A stretch of 15,295 nt of DNA, from NCBI GenBank assembly GCA_937908275.1, contig CALERA010000443.1, positions 1-15,295 on the forward strand, written 5' to 3'. This DNA comes from an uncultured Desulfarculaceae bacterium (GTDB lineage: Bacteria; Desulfobacterota; Desulfarculia; Desulfarculales; Desulfarculaceae). The position numbers were made by a program, and so were the translations under genes. This document shows, piece after piece, positions 1 to 6,647 of this stretch. The notes beneath the pieces are model-generated. The model saw only the letters and a program-made list of their open reading frames with translations. It did no database searches and was not told the origin of the DNA. Positions within the stretch are counted from its first letter, which is position 1; every line of letters begins with the position of its first letter.

Positions 1-1
1 A

Positions 2-865
2 TTCCAGCTGCGGGGCGGCGAGGTGTTCGAGGCGGGATGTGGCGACGGCCAGTTTTCCAGCATCCTGATGAGCCTGGGTTGCCGGGTCACGGCCAACGAG
101 CCCAGCGCCAAGGCCCGGCGGGCTTGCGAGGCCAAGGGGCTGGCCGTCATTGGCGGTTATGTCAGCCAGGAGGGCATGGCCGACCTCAAGGGGCGGTTCG
201 ACGCGGTGGTGGCCCGCCAGGTCCTGGAGCACGTGCCGGCCCCGACGGATTTCATGGCCGGTCTGCGCGCGCTGCTCAAGCCCGGCGGAGCGGCTCTGAT
301 CGAGGTCCCGTCCCTGGAGCAGGCCCTGGAAAACCAGCGCTTTTTCGACTTCTTCGCCGACCATCTGTCCTATTTCAGCGCCAACGCCCTGCGCCTGCTG
401 GCGGCGCGCACCCAGTTCGAGGTCATCCAGGTTCAGCGGGCCATGGACGGCGAATACAACGAAGTCTGGCTCCGCCGCCTGGAGCCGCCCAGCCTGGCCG
501 GCGTGGCCACGGCGGCCCGGGAAATCTCCTCCGCCTTCGCCTCCTTCATCGCCGCCGAGTCCCGGGAAGGACGTCGGGTGGCGATTTGGGGGGCTGGGGC
601 CAAGGGCGTGCTGGCCCTGGCCATGGTCGACGCCTCGGCCGTGGCCTATCTGGTGGACAAGGACCCGGTCAAGCACGGCCGCTTCCTCCCGGTCAGTCAT
701 CTCAAGGTCTCCCCGCCCCAACGGCTCCGGGAAGACCCGGTGGACACCGTGATCATCACCGCCCTGGCCTACAAGGACGAAATCGCCAGCGAGCTGCGGA
801 GCGAGTGCGGTTTCGCGGGGCGGATCGCCTGTCTGCAAGGGGGATCGATCCAATGGCTGGAGTGA
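2..865 (+). CDS. SAM-dependent C-methyltransferase-like protein (5' partial)
   Basis: The reading frame is open to the left edge, so the true start is outside the window. What remains begins just before SAM-binding motif I (FEAGCGDGQ, bases 26-52), with the post-motif acidic strand at TANEPSAKARRA. Next come the motif FDAVVARQVLEHV and the methyltransferase strand LLKPGGAALIEVP. The C-terminal third contains a second Rossmann-like segment, WGAGAKGVLAL (from base 587), then VAYLVDKDPVKHG and a final IACLQGG. This two-part layout matches the C-methyltransferase family of deoxysugar enzymes (NovU/TylC3 type, Pfam Methyltransf_13 plus Methyltransf_14). The N-terminal zinc-binding part of that family would be off the window. 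Family members methylate a carbon of an NDP-keto-sugar; the substrate here cannot be read from sequence. It sits 110 bases upstream of the radical SAM gene on the same strand, so shared transcription is possible. Family confidence is high, exact reaction is low. Confidence 0.85.
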   Translation, partial: FQLRGGEVFEAGCGDGQFSSILMSLGCRVTANEPSAKARRACEAKGLAVIGGYVSQEGMADLKGRFDAVVARQVLEHVPAPTDFMAGLRALLKPGGAALIEVPSLEQALENQRFFDFFADHLSYFSANALRLLAARTQFEVIQVQRAMDGEYNEVWLRRLEPPSLAGVATAAREISSAFASFIAAESREGRRVAIWGAGAKGVLALAMVDASAVAYLVDKDPVKHGRFLPVSHLKVSPPQRLREDPVDTVIITALAYKDEIASELRSECGFAGRIACLQGGSIQWLE

Positions 866-867
866 AC

Positions 868-883
868 CTGGTCCGCGGACCAG
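868..883. repeat. 16-base perfect palindrome just after the methyltransferase stop
   Basis: The sequence CTGGTCCGCGGACCAG is a perfect inverted repeat starting two bases after the TGA at 863-865. As RNA it could form a 6-pair stem with a CGCG loop. No T-run follows, so it is not a standard intrinsic terminator. It could be a weak transcript-end hairpin, an operator for a dimeric regulator of the downstream gene, or chance in GC-rich DNA. Confidence 0.4.
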
Positions 884-975
884 CCGCTCCCTGAATAGAG
901 GCGGTTCTTCCTGGGTGCGGCCGGCATGTCCGCCAGCCAAAAGCCCGGAGCCACGAGATTGCGTCGGAGACCGTG

Positions 976-2754
976 ATGCGCGTTTTAGTCGTTCTGCCCA
1001 AGTTCGTCGCCAAGCCTGGCCAGTACTACCTGCTGCCGGTGGGCCTGCCGTATATCTCGGCCGCGCTCAAGCAGGCGGGCTTCGAGGTGGAATGCCTGAA
1101 CCTGAACCATGAGGCGGCCGCGCCGGAAGCCCTGATTCCCCGGGTCATCCTGGAGCGCCAGATCGACCTGGTGCTCACGGGCGGCCTTTCGGCCCACTAC
1201 CACGCCGTCCGTCAGGTCATCAACGCCGCACGCACGGCCGGGCCGCAGCTCAAGACCATCATCGGCGGCGGCCTCCTGTCCAGCGAGCCGGAGCTGATCA
1301 TGGGCGCCCTGGGGGCGGACATCGGCGTCATCGGGGAGGGCGAGGACACGGTCGTCGAGGTGGTCCGCGCCCTGATGCAGGGCCAGCCCCTGGAGAACGT
1401 GGCCGGCTTGATCTACTGGGAGGCCCCCGGGCGTTTGCGCCAGACCCCGGCCCGCGCGGCCATCCGCGACCTGGATCGGATTCCCTTCCCCGACTACGAA
1501 GGCTTCGGGGTGGATCAATACCTCGATCTCCAACTGCCCAACACCGAACGGGACTTCCATCCTTTCGACAACCCCCGGCGTCTCAGCATCATCTCCAGCC
1601 GCTCCTGCCCCTACAACTGCACCTTCTGTTATCACCCCATCGGCAACGTGTACCGGCAGCGCTCCCTGGACAACCTGTTCCAGGAGATCGAATATCTGAA
1701 GGATCGGTACCGCATCAATATGCTCATCATCCTGGACGAACTCTTTTCCCTCGACCAGGACCGGCTGTATGAATTCTGTCGCCGGATGAAGCCGTTGGGC
1801 CTGAAGTGGGAGGCCCAGATCCGGGTGGACAACATCGACCGCGAGATGCTGGCCGCGATGAAGGATTCCGGCTGCTACTGCATCAGCTATGGGCTGGAAT
1901 CGGGCAGCGACGTGGTCTTGAAGAGCATGCGCAAGAACATCCGGGTGGAGGAGATCAAACGGGCCCTGGAGATGACCTGGGAGGCGGGCATCGGCGTCCA
2001 GGGCAACTTCCTTTTCGGCGATCCGGCCGAAACCCTGGAAACCGCGGCCGAGACCCTGGACCTCTGGCTCCAGTTGAAAAAGCACAACATCTACATGGTG
2101 CCGGTGGAGCTCTATCCCGGCACCGGGATCTACAAAAAGGCCCTGACAAAAGGCGTGATCCAGGACCGCCTAGCCTTCATCGAGGCGGGCTGCCCAGTGG
2201 AAAACCTGACCGACCTGAGCCAGGAGCAATTCCTGCAGATCCTCCTGCTCGTGCATTTGCTGCGCAAGGCCTATCAATCCTCGCCCGCCCGACTCCTGGC
2301 CCTGCAGGAGCAGCCCGGTCCGGACCGTCAGGGCCGGCGGTTGCTGCGCATGAAGGTCCAGTGCCCCCACTGCCAGCAAGTGGTGGAATACGGGAACATG
2401 GACTTGGCTGGCCACCGCAAGATCGGCTGCCGGGCCTGCAACCGGCGTTTTGATTTGGCCTCGCTCAGCGACCCCGCCTACCGCCCCCTGCACTATGCAC
2501 TGTCCAGCCGCTACCAATACCAGCCGGATCATGCCCAGGAGATTCGGGGCTTCCTGAACCTCGATCAGAAGACCTGGCTGCTGGCGGAAAACGTGAGGAT
2601 CGACCGGCAGGACCGGACCTTCCAGCTGGTCCGCCTGTTGGGGAGCCTGTTCCTGGTTCCCGAGACCTTCACGGCCCAGGAGATCCGCGATCATCAGGCC
2701 CCGCTGTTCATCCTGGACTCCGCCTCCCAAAAGGCCTACCCCCTGCACGACTGA
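976..2754 (+). CDS. B12-binding-type radical SAM protein with C-terminal zinc ribbon
   Basis: The 592-residue product opens with MRVLVVLPKF and a Rossmann-like cobalamin-binding-type domain (about 1-140), including IIGGGLLSSEPE and VIGEGEDTVVE, features of the BchE-like class of radical SAM enzymes. The usual DxHxxG cobalamin-ligand motif is not visible. The radical SAM core follows, with the 4Fe-4S motif CPYNCTFC (C211, C215, C218), then YGLESGSDVVLKSM and FLFGDPAETLE. After about residue 450 a four-cysteine zinc ribbon appears (C463, C466, C485, C488; CPHC and CRAC). About 90 C-terminal residues that I do not recognise follow it. Start choice: ATG at 976 has GGAG at 966-969 with 6 bases of spacing; the in-frame GTG at 973 is too close. 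Family members perform methylations, cyclisations or rearrangements. The substrate is unknown. The preceding sugar methyltransferase suggests glycan or lipid tailoring, which is inference only. Confidence 0.88.
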   Translation: MRVLVVLPKFVAKPGQYYLLPVGLPYISAALKQAGFEVECLNLNHEAAAPEALIPRVILERQIDLVLTGGLSAHYHAVRQVINAARTAGPQLKTIIGGGLLSSEPELIMGALGADIGVIGEGEDTVVEVVRALMQGQPLENVAGLIYWEAPGRLRQTPARAAIRDLDRIPFPDYEGFGVDQYLDLQLPNTERDFHPFDNPRRLSIISSRSCPYNCTFCYHPIGNVYRQRSLDNLFQEIEYLKDRYRINMLIILDELFSLDQDRLYEFCRRMKPLGLKWEAQIRVDNIDREMLAAMKDSGCYCISYGLESGSDVVLKSMRKNIRVEEIKRALEMTWEAGIGVQGNFLFGDPAETLETAAETLDLWLQLKKHNIYMVPVELYPGTGIYKKALTKGVIQDRLAFIEAGCPVENLTDLSQEQFLQILLLVHLLRKAYQSSPARLLALQEQPGPDRQGRRLLRMKVQCPHCQQVVEYGNMDLAGHRKIGCRACNRRFDLASLSDPAYRPLHYALSSRYQYQPDHAQEIRGFLNLDQKTWLLAENVRIDRQDRTFQLVRLLGSLFLVPETFTAQEIRDHQAPLFILDSASQKAYPLHD

Positions 2755-3045
2755 TCCAGGATCCAGACCCCGAGGGCCAGCGCGAAGCGTGCCGCCAGGT
2801 GCTCGTTGCTGGACCAGAATCGCGGCATGGTCATCTGAAGGCGCCGGAAGCGCCCGCCCGCCACCGCGATTTCCCCCGTCCGACTCCCAAGTGCGGCAGG
2901 GGAGTCAAAGCGGTGCGGGTCGCGGGGTGGCGTCCTCTCGCCAGCCGCAACGCCCGCCGTCCGCGTTGACTTTGGATTCACCGCGCCGCCAAAATGATAG
3001 ACAAACAGAGCGGTTGAATCGTTTTCCCCAGCGCGGTTGCGGGCC
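2755..3045. other. Intergenic region between the radical SAM gene and the glycosidase
   Basis: This is the longest stretch without a confident gene (291 bases). The left half is GC-rich and holds a small hairpin, GGCGC-CGGAA-GCGCC at 2840-2854, without a T-run. The right part (about 2966-3027) is locally A+T-richer than anything around it, which is where a promoter for the glycosidase would be expected. On the - strand an open frame reads through 2751-2920 and ends MTMPRFWSSNEHLAARFALA..., with a protein-like composition. I could not assign it to a family, so it is noted as a possible gene remnant and not called as a gene. Confidence 0.5.
2966..2998 (+). promoter_or_regulatory. Possible promoter of the GH9 gene
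   Basis: A TTGACT box (2966-2971) matches the sigma-70 -35 consensus at five of six bases and lies in the only A+T-rich patch of the gap. The best downstream -10 candidate is AATGAT (2993-2998, four of six matches), but the 21-base spacing is longer than the normal 16-18. The patch ends about 48 bases before the GH9 ATG. Position supports a promoter; the poor spacing makes the exact boxes doubtful. Confidence 0.2.
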
Positions 3046-5688
3046 ATGAAAGTTTTGCGGCCTTGCCTCTTCCTCGCCTCGCGGTATGGGCCTCTCCTGG
3101 CCTGCCGGCTGATCAGCCTGGCCATCCTGGCCTGGGGCCTGGCGGTCCCGTTGGCGGCCTCGGCCGGCGAGGCTGGCTCCTACCAGCCGCCCTCGTCCCC
3201 GTCCCGCGGCCTGACCATCATCTCGCCCCAGGTCCTGGAACTGGCGGTCCAGCAGTGGCATCCCGGCGGACCGCCTCCCCCGGCGGGGCAGCCCGTTGCT
3301 CCTTCCCGGGAGCAGGTCCAGGTGTCGGTGGGGGGCAAGACGGTAGAGGTGGCGGCCCTGGGTCTGCGCCGCCGGCCGCTGGCCGCTCCCCTGCGCGGGG
3401 GGGGCTACCTGGTGGGCAGCCATCTCTTCCTGCGCCTGGCCGGGGAAGTCCCTCCCGAGGCGCGGGTCGAGGTCCGGGTGGCAGGCGACAGCCCCTGGGC
3501 CTCGCCCCAGGCTCTGGCCAACGTGTCCCATCCCCTGCGCTTCGGACCGGCCATCCACGTGAATCAGGCGGGTTATCACCCCGACTGGCCGAAAAAGGCC
3601 CTGGTGGGTTGTTACCTGGGGAGCTTGGGCGAGCTGCCGGTGGGCGAGCGCCGCTTTGCCCTGCGGGACCTGGAGCGCGGCGCGGTGGTCTATGAGGGCC
3701 AGTTAAGCCGACACCCCGACCAAGGCCTGCCGGGCAGCCCGCCCCCCTATCAGGAGGTCTATCTGGCTGACTTCAGCTCCTGGCGGGGCAGCGGCCGCTA
3801 CCGCCTGGAGGTGGGTGGTCTGGGGGCCTCGTTGCCCTTTCGCATCGAGGCTGGGGTCTTCGCCCTCCTGGCCCGCACCCTGGCCTTGGGGATGTATCAC
3901 CAGCGCTGCGGCGCGGCCCTGGAGCCGCCCTTCACCCGCTTCGGGCACGGGGCCTGCCACCTGGCGCCCGCCGGACCGCCCCCGGGCGACCGCCAGGAAG
4001 ACCTCTATCCCCGCCAGGGCCCCTGGCCGGTGGACGTGTCGGGCGGACATCACGACGCCGGCGATTACGGCAAGTACGTGATCAACAGCGCCCTGACCGC
4101 CCACCATCTGCTCTGGGCGGTGGAGGCCCTGCCCGGCGTGGCCGGCCTGGACAACCTGGGGCTGCCCGAGAGCGGCAACGGCATCCCGGACCTGTTGGAC
4201 CTGGCGGCCTGGGAGTTGCGCTTCCTGGCCAAGATGCAGGACCAGGACGGCGGCTTCCACACCCTGGTGCGGCCCCGGAATCGCCCCTATGAAGTGGACG
4301 TGCTGCCGGACCAGGGCGACCCCCAGGCGGTTTTTCCCAAGAGCACCAACGCCAGCGCCGCCGCGGTGGCGGCCCTGGCCCAGGCCGGCTCCTCGCCGCG
4401 CTTTCGGCGGGCCTTTCCCAAGGAGGCCGGCCGGCACCTGATCCAGGCCCTCAAGGGCTGGGACTTTCTGGAAAAGGCCTGGGCCAGCCACGGTCTTGAG
4501 GGCGCTTATCGCAAGGTGTTCCATTACGGCGACGTGTTCGGGGACCGCGACGAACGGCTCTGGGCCTGCCTGGAGCTTTACCTGGCCACCGGACAGCGCC
4601 GTTTTGGGGATATCCTGCAACGCGAATGGGACCCCTCGGCCAGCGTGAACCGGCGTTGGGGTTGGTGGCGGCTTTTCGAGGGCCTGGGCTGCGCCGCGCG
4701 CTCCCTGGCCTGGGCCGAGGCCAGCGGCCGGGAGCCGCCCAGCGGTCTGGACCATGGCCTGGTCAGCGCCTGCCGGCGGGAGGTGATCCAGGCCGGCCGG
4801 GACCAGGCGGAATGGTCGCGCAAGAACGCCTACCTGGTCAGCCTGCCGGATGCCGACAAGCGCCGCAATGGCGCGGCTTGGTTTTTCCCCCTGGAGGCCA
4901 ACCTGGACCTGGTGGCGGCCCAGACGCTGTCGCCCGCTCCGGAGTTGCAGGAGGCCATCGCCGGCAACCTGGGCTTCAGCCTGGGGGCCAACCCGGTCAA
5001 CGTGATCTTCCTGACCGGGATGGGGCCGCGCTCGCCCCTGGAGGCGGTCAACCAGTACGCCCAGAATGATCGCCGTATGCTGCCACCTTCGGGTCTGCTG
5101 CTGGGGGCCTTGCAGGTGGGCTTTGCCTCGGCTGGCCGCTATGGCGGGAACCTGCGCCTCTGGAACTGGCCGGCGGATGACGGCCCCCTGGCCTATCCCT
5201 TGTATGATCGCTGGGCAGACGCCTTCAATCCCCTGACCGAGTCGACCATCGCCAGCCAGGCCCGGGCCCTGGCGGCGGCGGCCTGGCTGATGGCCAGCAC
5301 TCCCCTGGCCCGGCAGCCCTGGCGCGCGTCCCCGGCGCTGATCACGGGTCTGCCGGCCTCGGCCGGAGCGGGCCAAAGCGCGGACCTGCGCTTGCAGACG
5401 CCGGGCCTGGAGGGACCGCCGGCCTGGACGGTCTGGGAGGGCGCGGGCCTGGCCCCGCGTTGGGGGGCTGAGTTGCGCCTGTCCCTGGAGCCAACCGGGC
5501 CGCGCTGGCTGGAGGGCGAGGCCTGCTGGCCCGACGGCCGGCGCGCCTGCGCGGTGCTGGAATGGGAGCGGGCCGCCGACGGGGAGATCAAGCCCGGCCC
5601 ACGGGAACCCGGGGCCTGGCCCAAGGTCTGGGGCGTCAATCCCTGCTTCTGGCAAAAGTGCCCGCCCGGGGCGGAGGCAATTCCCTAG
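3046..5688 (+). CDS. Secreted glycoside hydrolase family 9 enzyme (endoglucanase-like)
   Basis: The 880-residue product begins with a long signal peptide: basic start, hydrophobic core around residues 17-36, and likely signal peptidase I cleavage after ASA at residue 40. A beta-sandwich-like region (about 45-160) precedes the immunoglobulin-like CelD_N domain, which starts near IHVNQAGYHPDWPKKA. The (alpha/alpha)6 catalytic domain follows. GHHDAGDYGKYVINSA contains the GH9 base aspartates D337 and D340. Near the end, NPLTESTIASQARALA places E732 where the GH9 proton donor is expected. The region SLGANPVNVIFLTGMG matches the usual GRNPxxxSFVTGFG block, but the PHHR motif normally after it is absent. 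The ATG at 3046 is preferred over the in-frame TTG at 3037; neither has a clear ribosome-binding site. GH9 enzymes cleave beta-1,4-glucans, and some members act on beta-glucosaminides. Here it may process the polysaccharide made by the convergent operon. Family call is strong; substrate is unknown. Confidence 0.9.
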   Translation: MKVLRPCLFLASRYGPLLACRLISLAILAWGLAVPLAASAGEAGSYQPPSSPSRGLTIISPQVLELAVQQWHPGGPPPPAGQPVAPSREQVQVSVGGKTVEVAALGLRRRPLAAPLRGGGYLVGSHLFLRLAGEVPPEARVEVRVAGDSPWASPQALANVSHPLRFGPAIHVNQAGYHPDWPKKALVGCYLGSLGELPVGERRFALRDLERGAVVYEGQLSRHPDQGLPGSPPPYQEVYLADFSSWRGSGRYRLEVGGLGASLPFRIEAGVFALLARTLALGMYHQRCGAALEPPFTRFGHGACHLAPAGPPPGDRQEDLYPRQGPWPVDVSGGHHDAGDYGKYVINSALTAHHLLWAVEALPGVAGLDNLGLPESGNGIPDLLDLAAWELRFLAKMQDQDGGFHTLVRPRNRPYEVDVLPDQGDPQAVFPKSTNASAAAVAALAQAGSSPRFRRAFPKEAGRHLIQALKGWDFLEKAWASHGLEGAYRKVFHYGDVFGDRDERLWACLELYLATGQRRFGDILQREWDPSASVNRRWGWWRLFEGLGCAARSLAWAEASGREPPSGLDHGLVSACRREVIQAGRDQAEWSRKNAYLVSLPDADKRRNGAAWFFPLEANLDLVAAQTLSPAPELQEAIAGNLGFSLGANPVNVIFLTGMGPRSPLEAVNQYAQNDRRMLPPSGLLLGALQVGFASAGRYGGNLRLWNWPADDGPLAYPLYDRWADAFNPLTESTIASQARALAAAAWLMASTPLARQPWRASPALITGLPASAGAGQSADLRLQTPGLEGPPAWTVWEGAGLAPRWGAELRLSLEPTGPRWLEGEACWPDGRRACAVLEWERAADGEIKPGPREPGAWPKVWGVNPCFWQKCPPGAEAIP

Positions 5689-5690
5689 AT

Positions 5691-5721
5691 GCCCATCCTG
5701 GGCCTGACTTAGGCCGCCCAG
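5691..5721. terminator. Possible hairpins between convergent genes
   Basis: Two mutually exclusive hairpins share the segment CTGGGC: GCCCA-TCC-TGGGC (5691-5703), and CTGGGC (5698-5703) pairing with GCCCAG (5716-5721). The second covers the stop codon of the - strand phosphoesterase. They sit in the only 20 bases separating the two convergent genes, where a bidirectional terminator would be expected. No T-run accompanies either stem, so intrinsic termination is unproven. Confidence 0.25.
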
Positions 5722-6647
5722 CGCGGCGGACCCTGGCCCCGGCGCAGGGTCAGCCGCACCACTTCGGGAGGGCAGTTGAACCGCACCGGGACCATGGACG
5801 AGCCGGCCCCGGAGCTGGTGTAGCCCCACATCTCGCCCCAGCGCCAAAGGCCGCTGATCAGGTGCCGCGGGCAGGCGGCGTTGGTGATCAGCGCCCCCAG
5901 GCCGGGCAGGCGGATCTGTCCGGCGTGGGTGTGGCCGCAGAGGTAAAGGGTGCAGCCGGCCCGGGAGGCTTCCTGGTAAAGCTCCGGGGTGTGCACCAGG
6001 AGCAGGCTGCAGGCCCCGTCCGGCACCGGGGCCATGGCCGAGGCCAGGTCGTCGCAGCCATAGAAGTGCGGATCATCCAGGCCCACCAGCCAGAGGCTCT
6101 GGCCTTGCCGGCGCAATTCATGGGCCTGGTTGATCAGCATGTTCACGCCCATTTCGGCCAGGGCCTCGGCCTCCTCGGCAAAGTCGTGATTGCCCAGCAC
6201 CGCGTGCACCCCCAGGGGCGGATGCAGACCCTGGAGCAGCTTGCCCAGGTGGTGATAGGCGTTGTGGCAGGCTCCTTTCACCCGGAGACGGTAATCCCCG
6301 CCCAGCAGGCAGAGGTCGGCCTGGACCGGCCAGGCCGCCCGGGCGATGGCCGCGCCCAGGTCGGGCAGGGCGTCGATGTGCAGGTCGCTCAGGAACAGGA
6401 CCCGGAGGCCGTCGAAGGCCAGGGGCAGGTTGGGCAGGGCCAGCTCCAGGGGCCGGACCCGGATGTTCAGGGCGTTGGCCTGGCCCCGGGCCAACTGGCC
6501 GGTCAGGCGCAGGCCATGCTCCAGCATCACGGCCAGGGGCTCGATGTTTTCCAGGTGGAACCCGCCCCGGCCCTGGGTCAGCCACGCCTCCAGGTGGCTG
6601 ATCTCCAGGGCCTTGCGCTTCAAGGCCAGGCGTTGGCGCTGGCTCAT
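5709..6647 (-). CDS. Metallophosphoesterase (YkuE/LpxG-like calcineurin fold)
   Basis: The 312-residue product has the full two-metal phosphoesterase motif set in order: LSDLHI (D88, H90), LGGDY (D118), LGNHD (152-155), VHTP (H219) and CGHTHAGQ (238-244). The GHTHAGQ ending and the IDALPDL context resemble the YkuE/YaeI/LpxG branch, some members of which cleave UDP-2,3-diacylglucosamine or other membrane-linked pyrophosphates. Unlike many of these, the first 60 residues are charged and show no signal peptide or membrane helix, so a cytosolic or peripheral location is likely. The start ATG overlaps the upstream stop (ATGA), and it is the last gene of the operon. It may hydrolyse a nucleotide-sugar or polyprenyl-pyrophosphate intermediate, or be a lipid A gene captured in the cluster; both are inference. 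No catalytic residue appears to be missing. Confidence 0.88.
   Translation of the reverse strand: MSQRQRLALKRKALEISHLEAWLTQGRGGFHLENIEPLAVMLEHGLRLTGQLARGQANALNIRVRPLELALPNLPLAFDGLRVLFLSDLHIDALPDLGAAIARAAWPVQADLCLLGGDYRLRVKGACHNAYHHLGKLLQGLHPPLGVHAVLGNHDFAEEAEALAEMGVNMLINQAHELRRQGQSLWLVGLDDPHFYGCDDLASAMAPVPDGACSLLLVHTPELYQEASRAGCTLYLCGHTHAGQIRLPGLGALITNAACPRHLISGLWRWGEMWGYTSSGAGSSMVPVRFNCPPEVVRLTLRRGQGPPRWAA

Noticed and set aside
985..2085. - strand open frame over the radical SAM gene
   Set aside because: Shadow of a gene with an intact 4Fe-4S motif; no motifs of its own.
2840..2854. Hairpin GGCGC-CGGAA-GCGCC as a terminator for the radical SAM gene
   Set aside because: Only a 5-pair stem, 86 bases past the stop and with no T-run; such stems are frequent by chance at this GC content.
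3703..5847. Long - strand open frame antisense to the GH9 gene (over 700 codons)
   Set aside because: It is the reverse of a gene with clear GH9 motifs. The translation is rich in Gly, Gln, Pro and Arg with no recognisable domain, a common effect of high GC at third positions.
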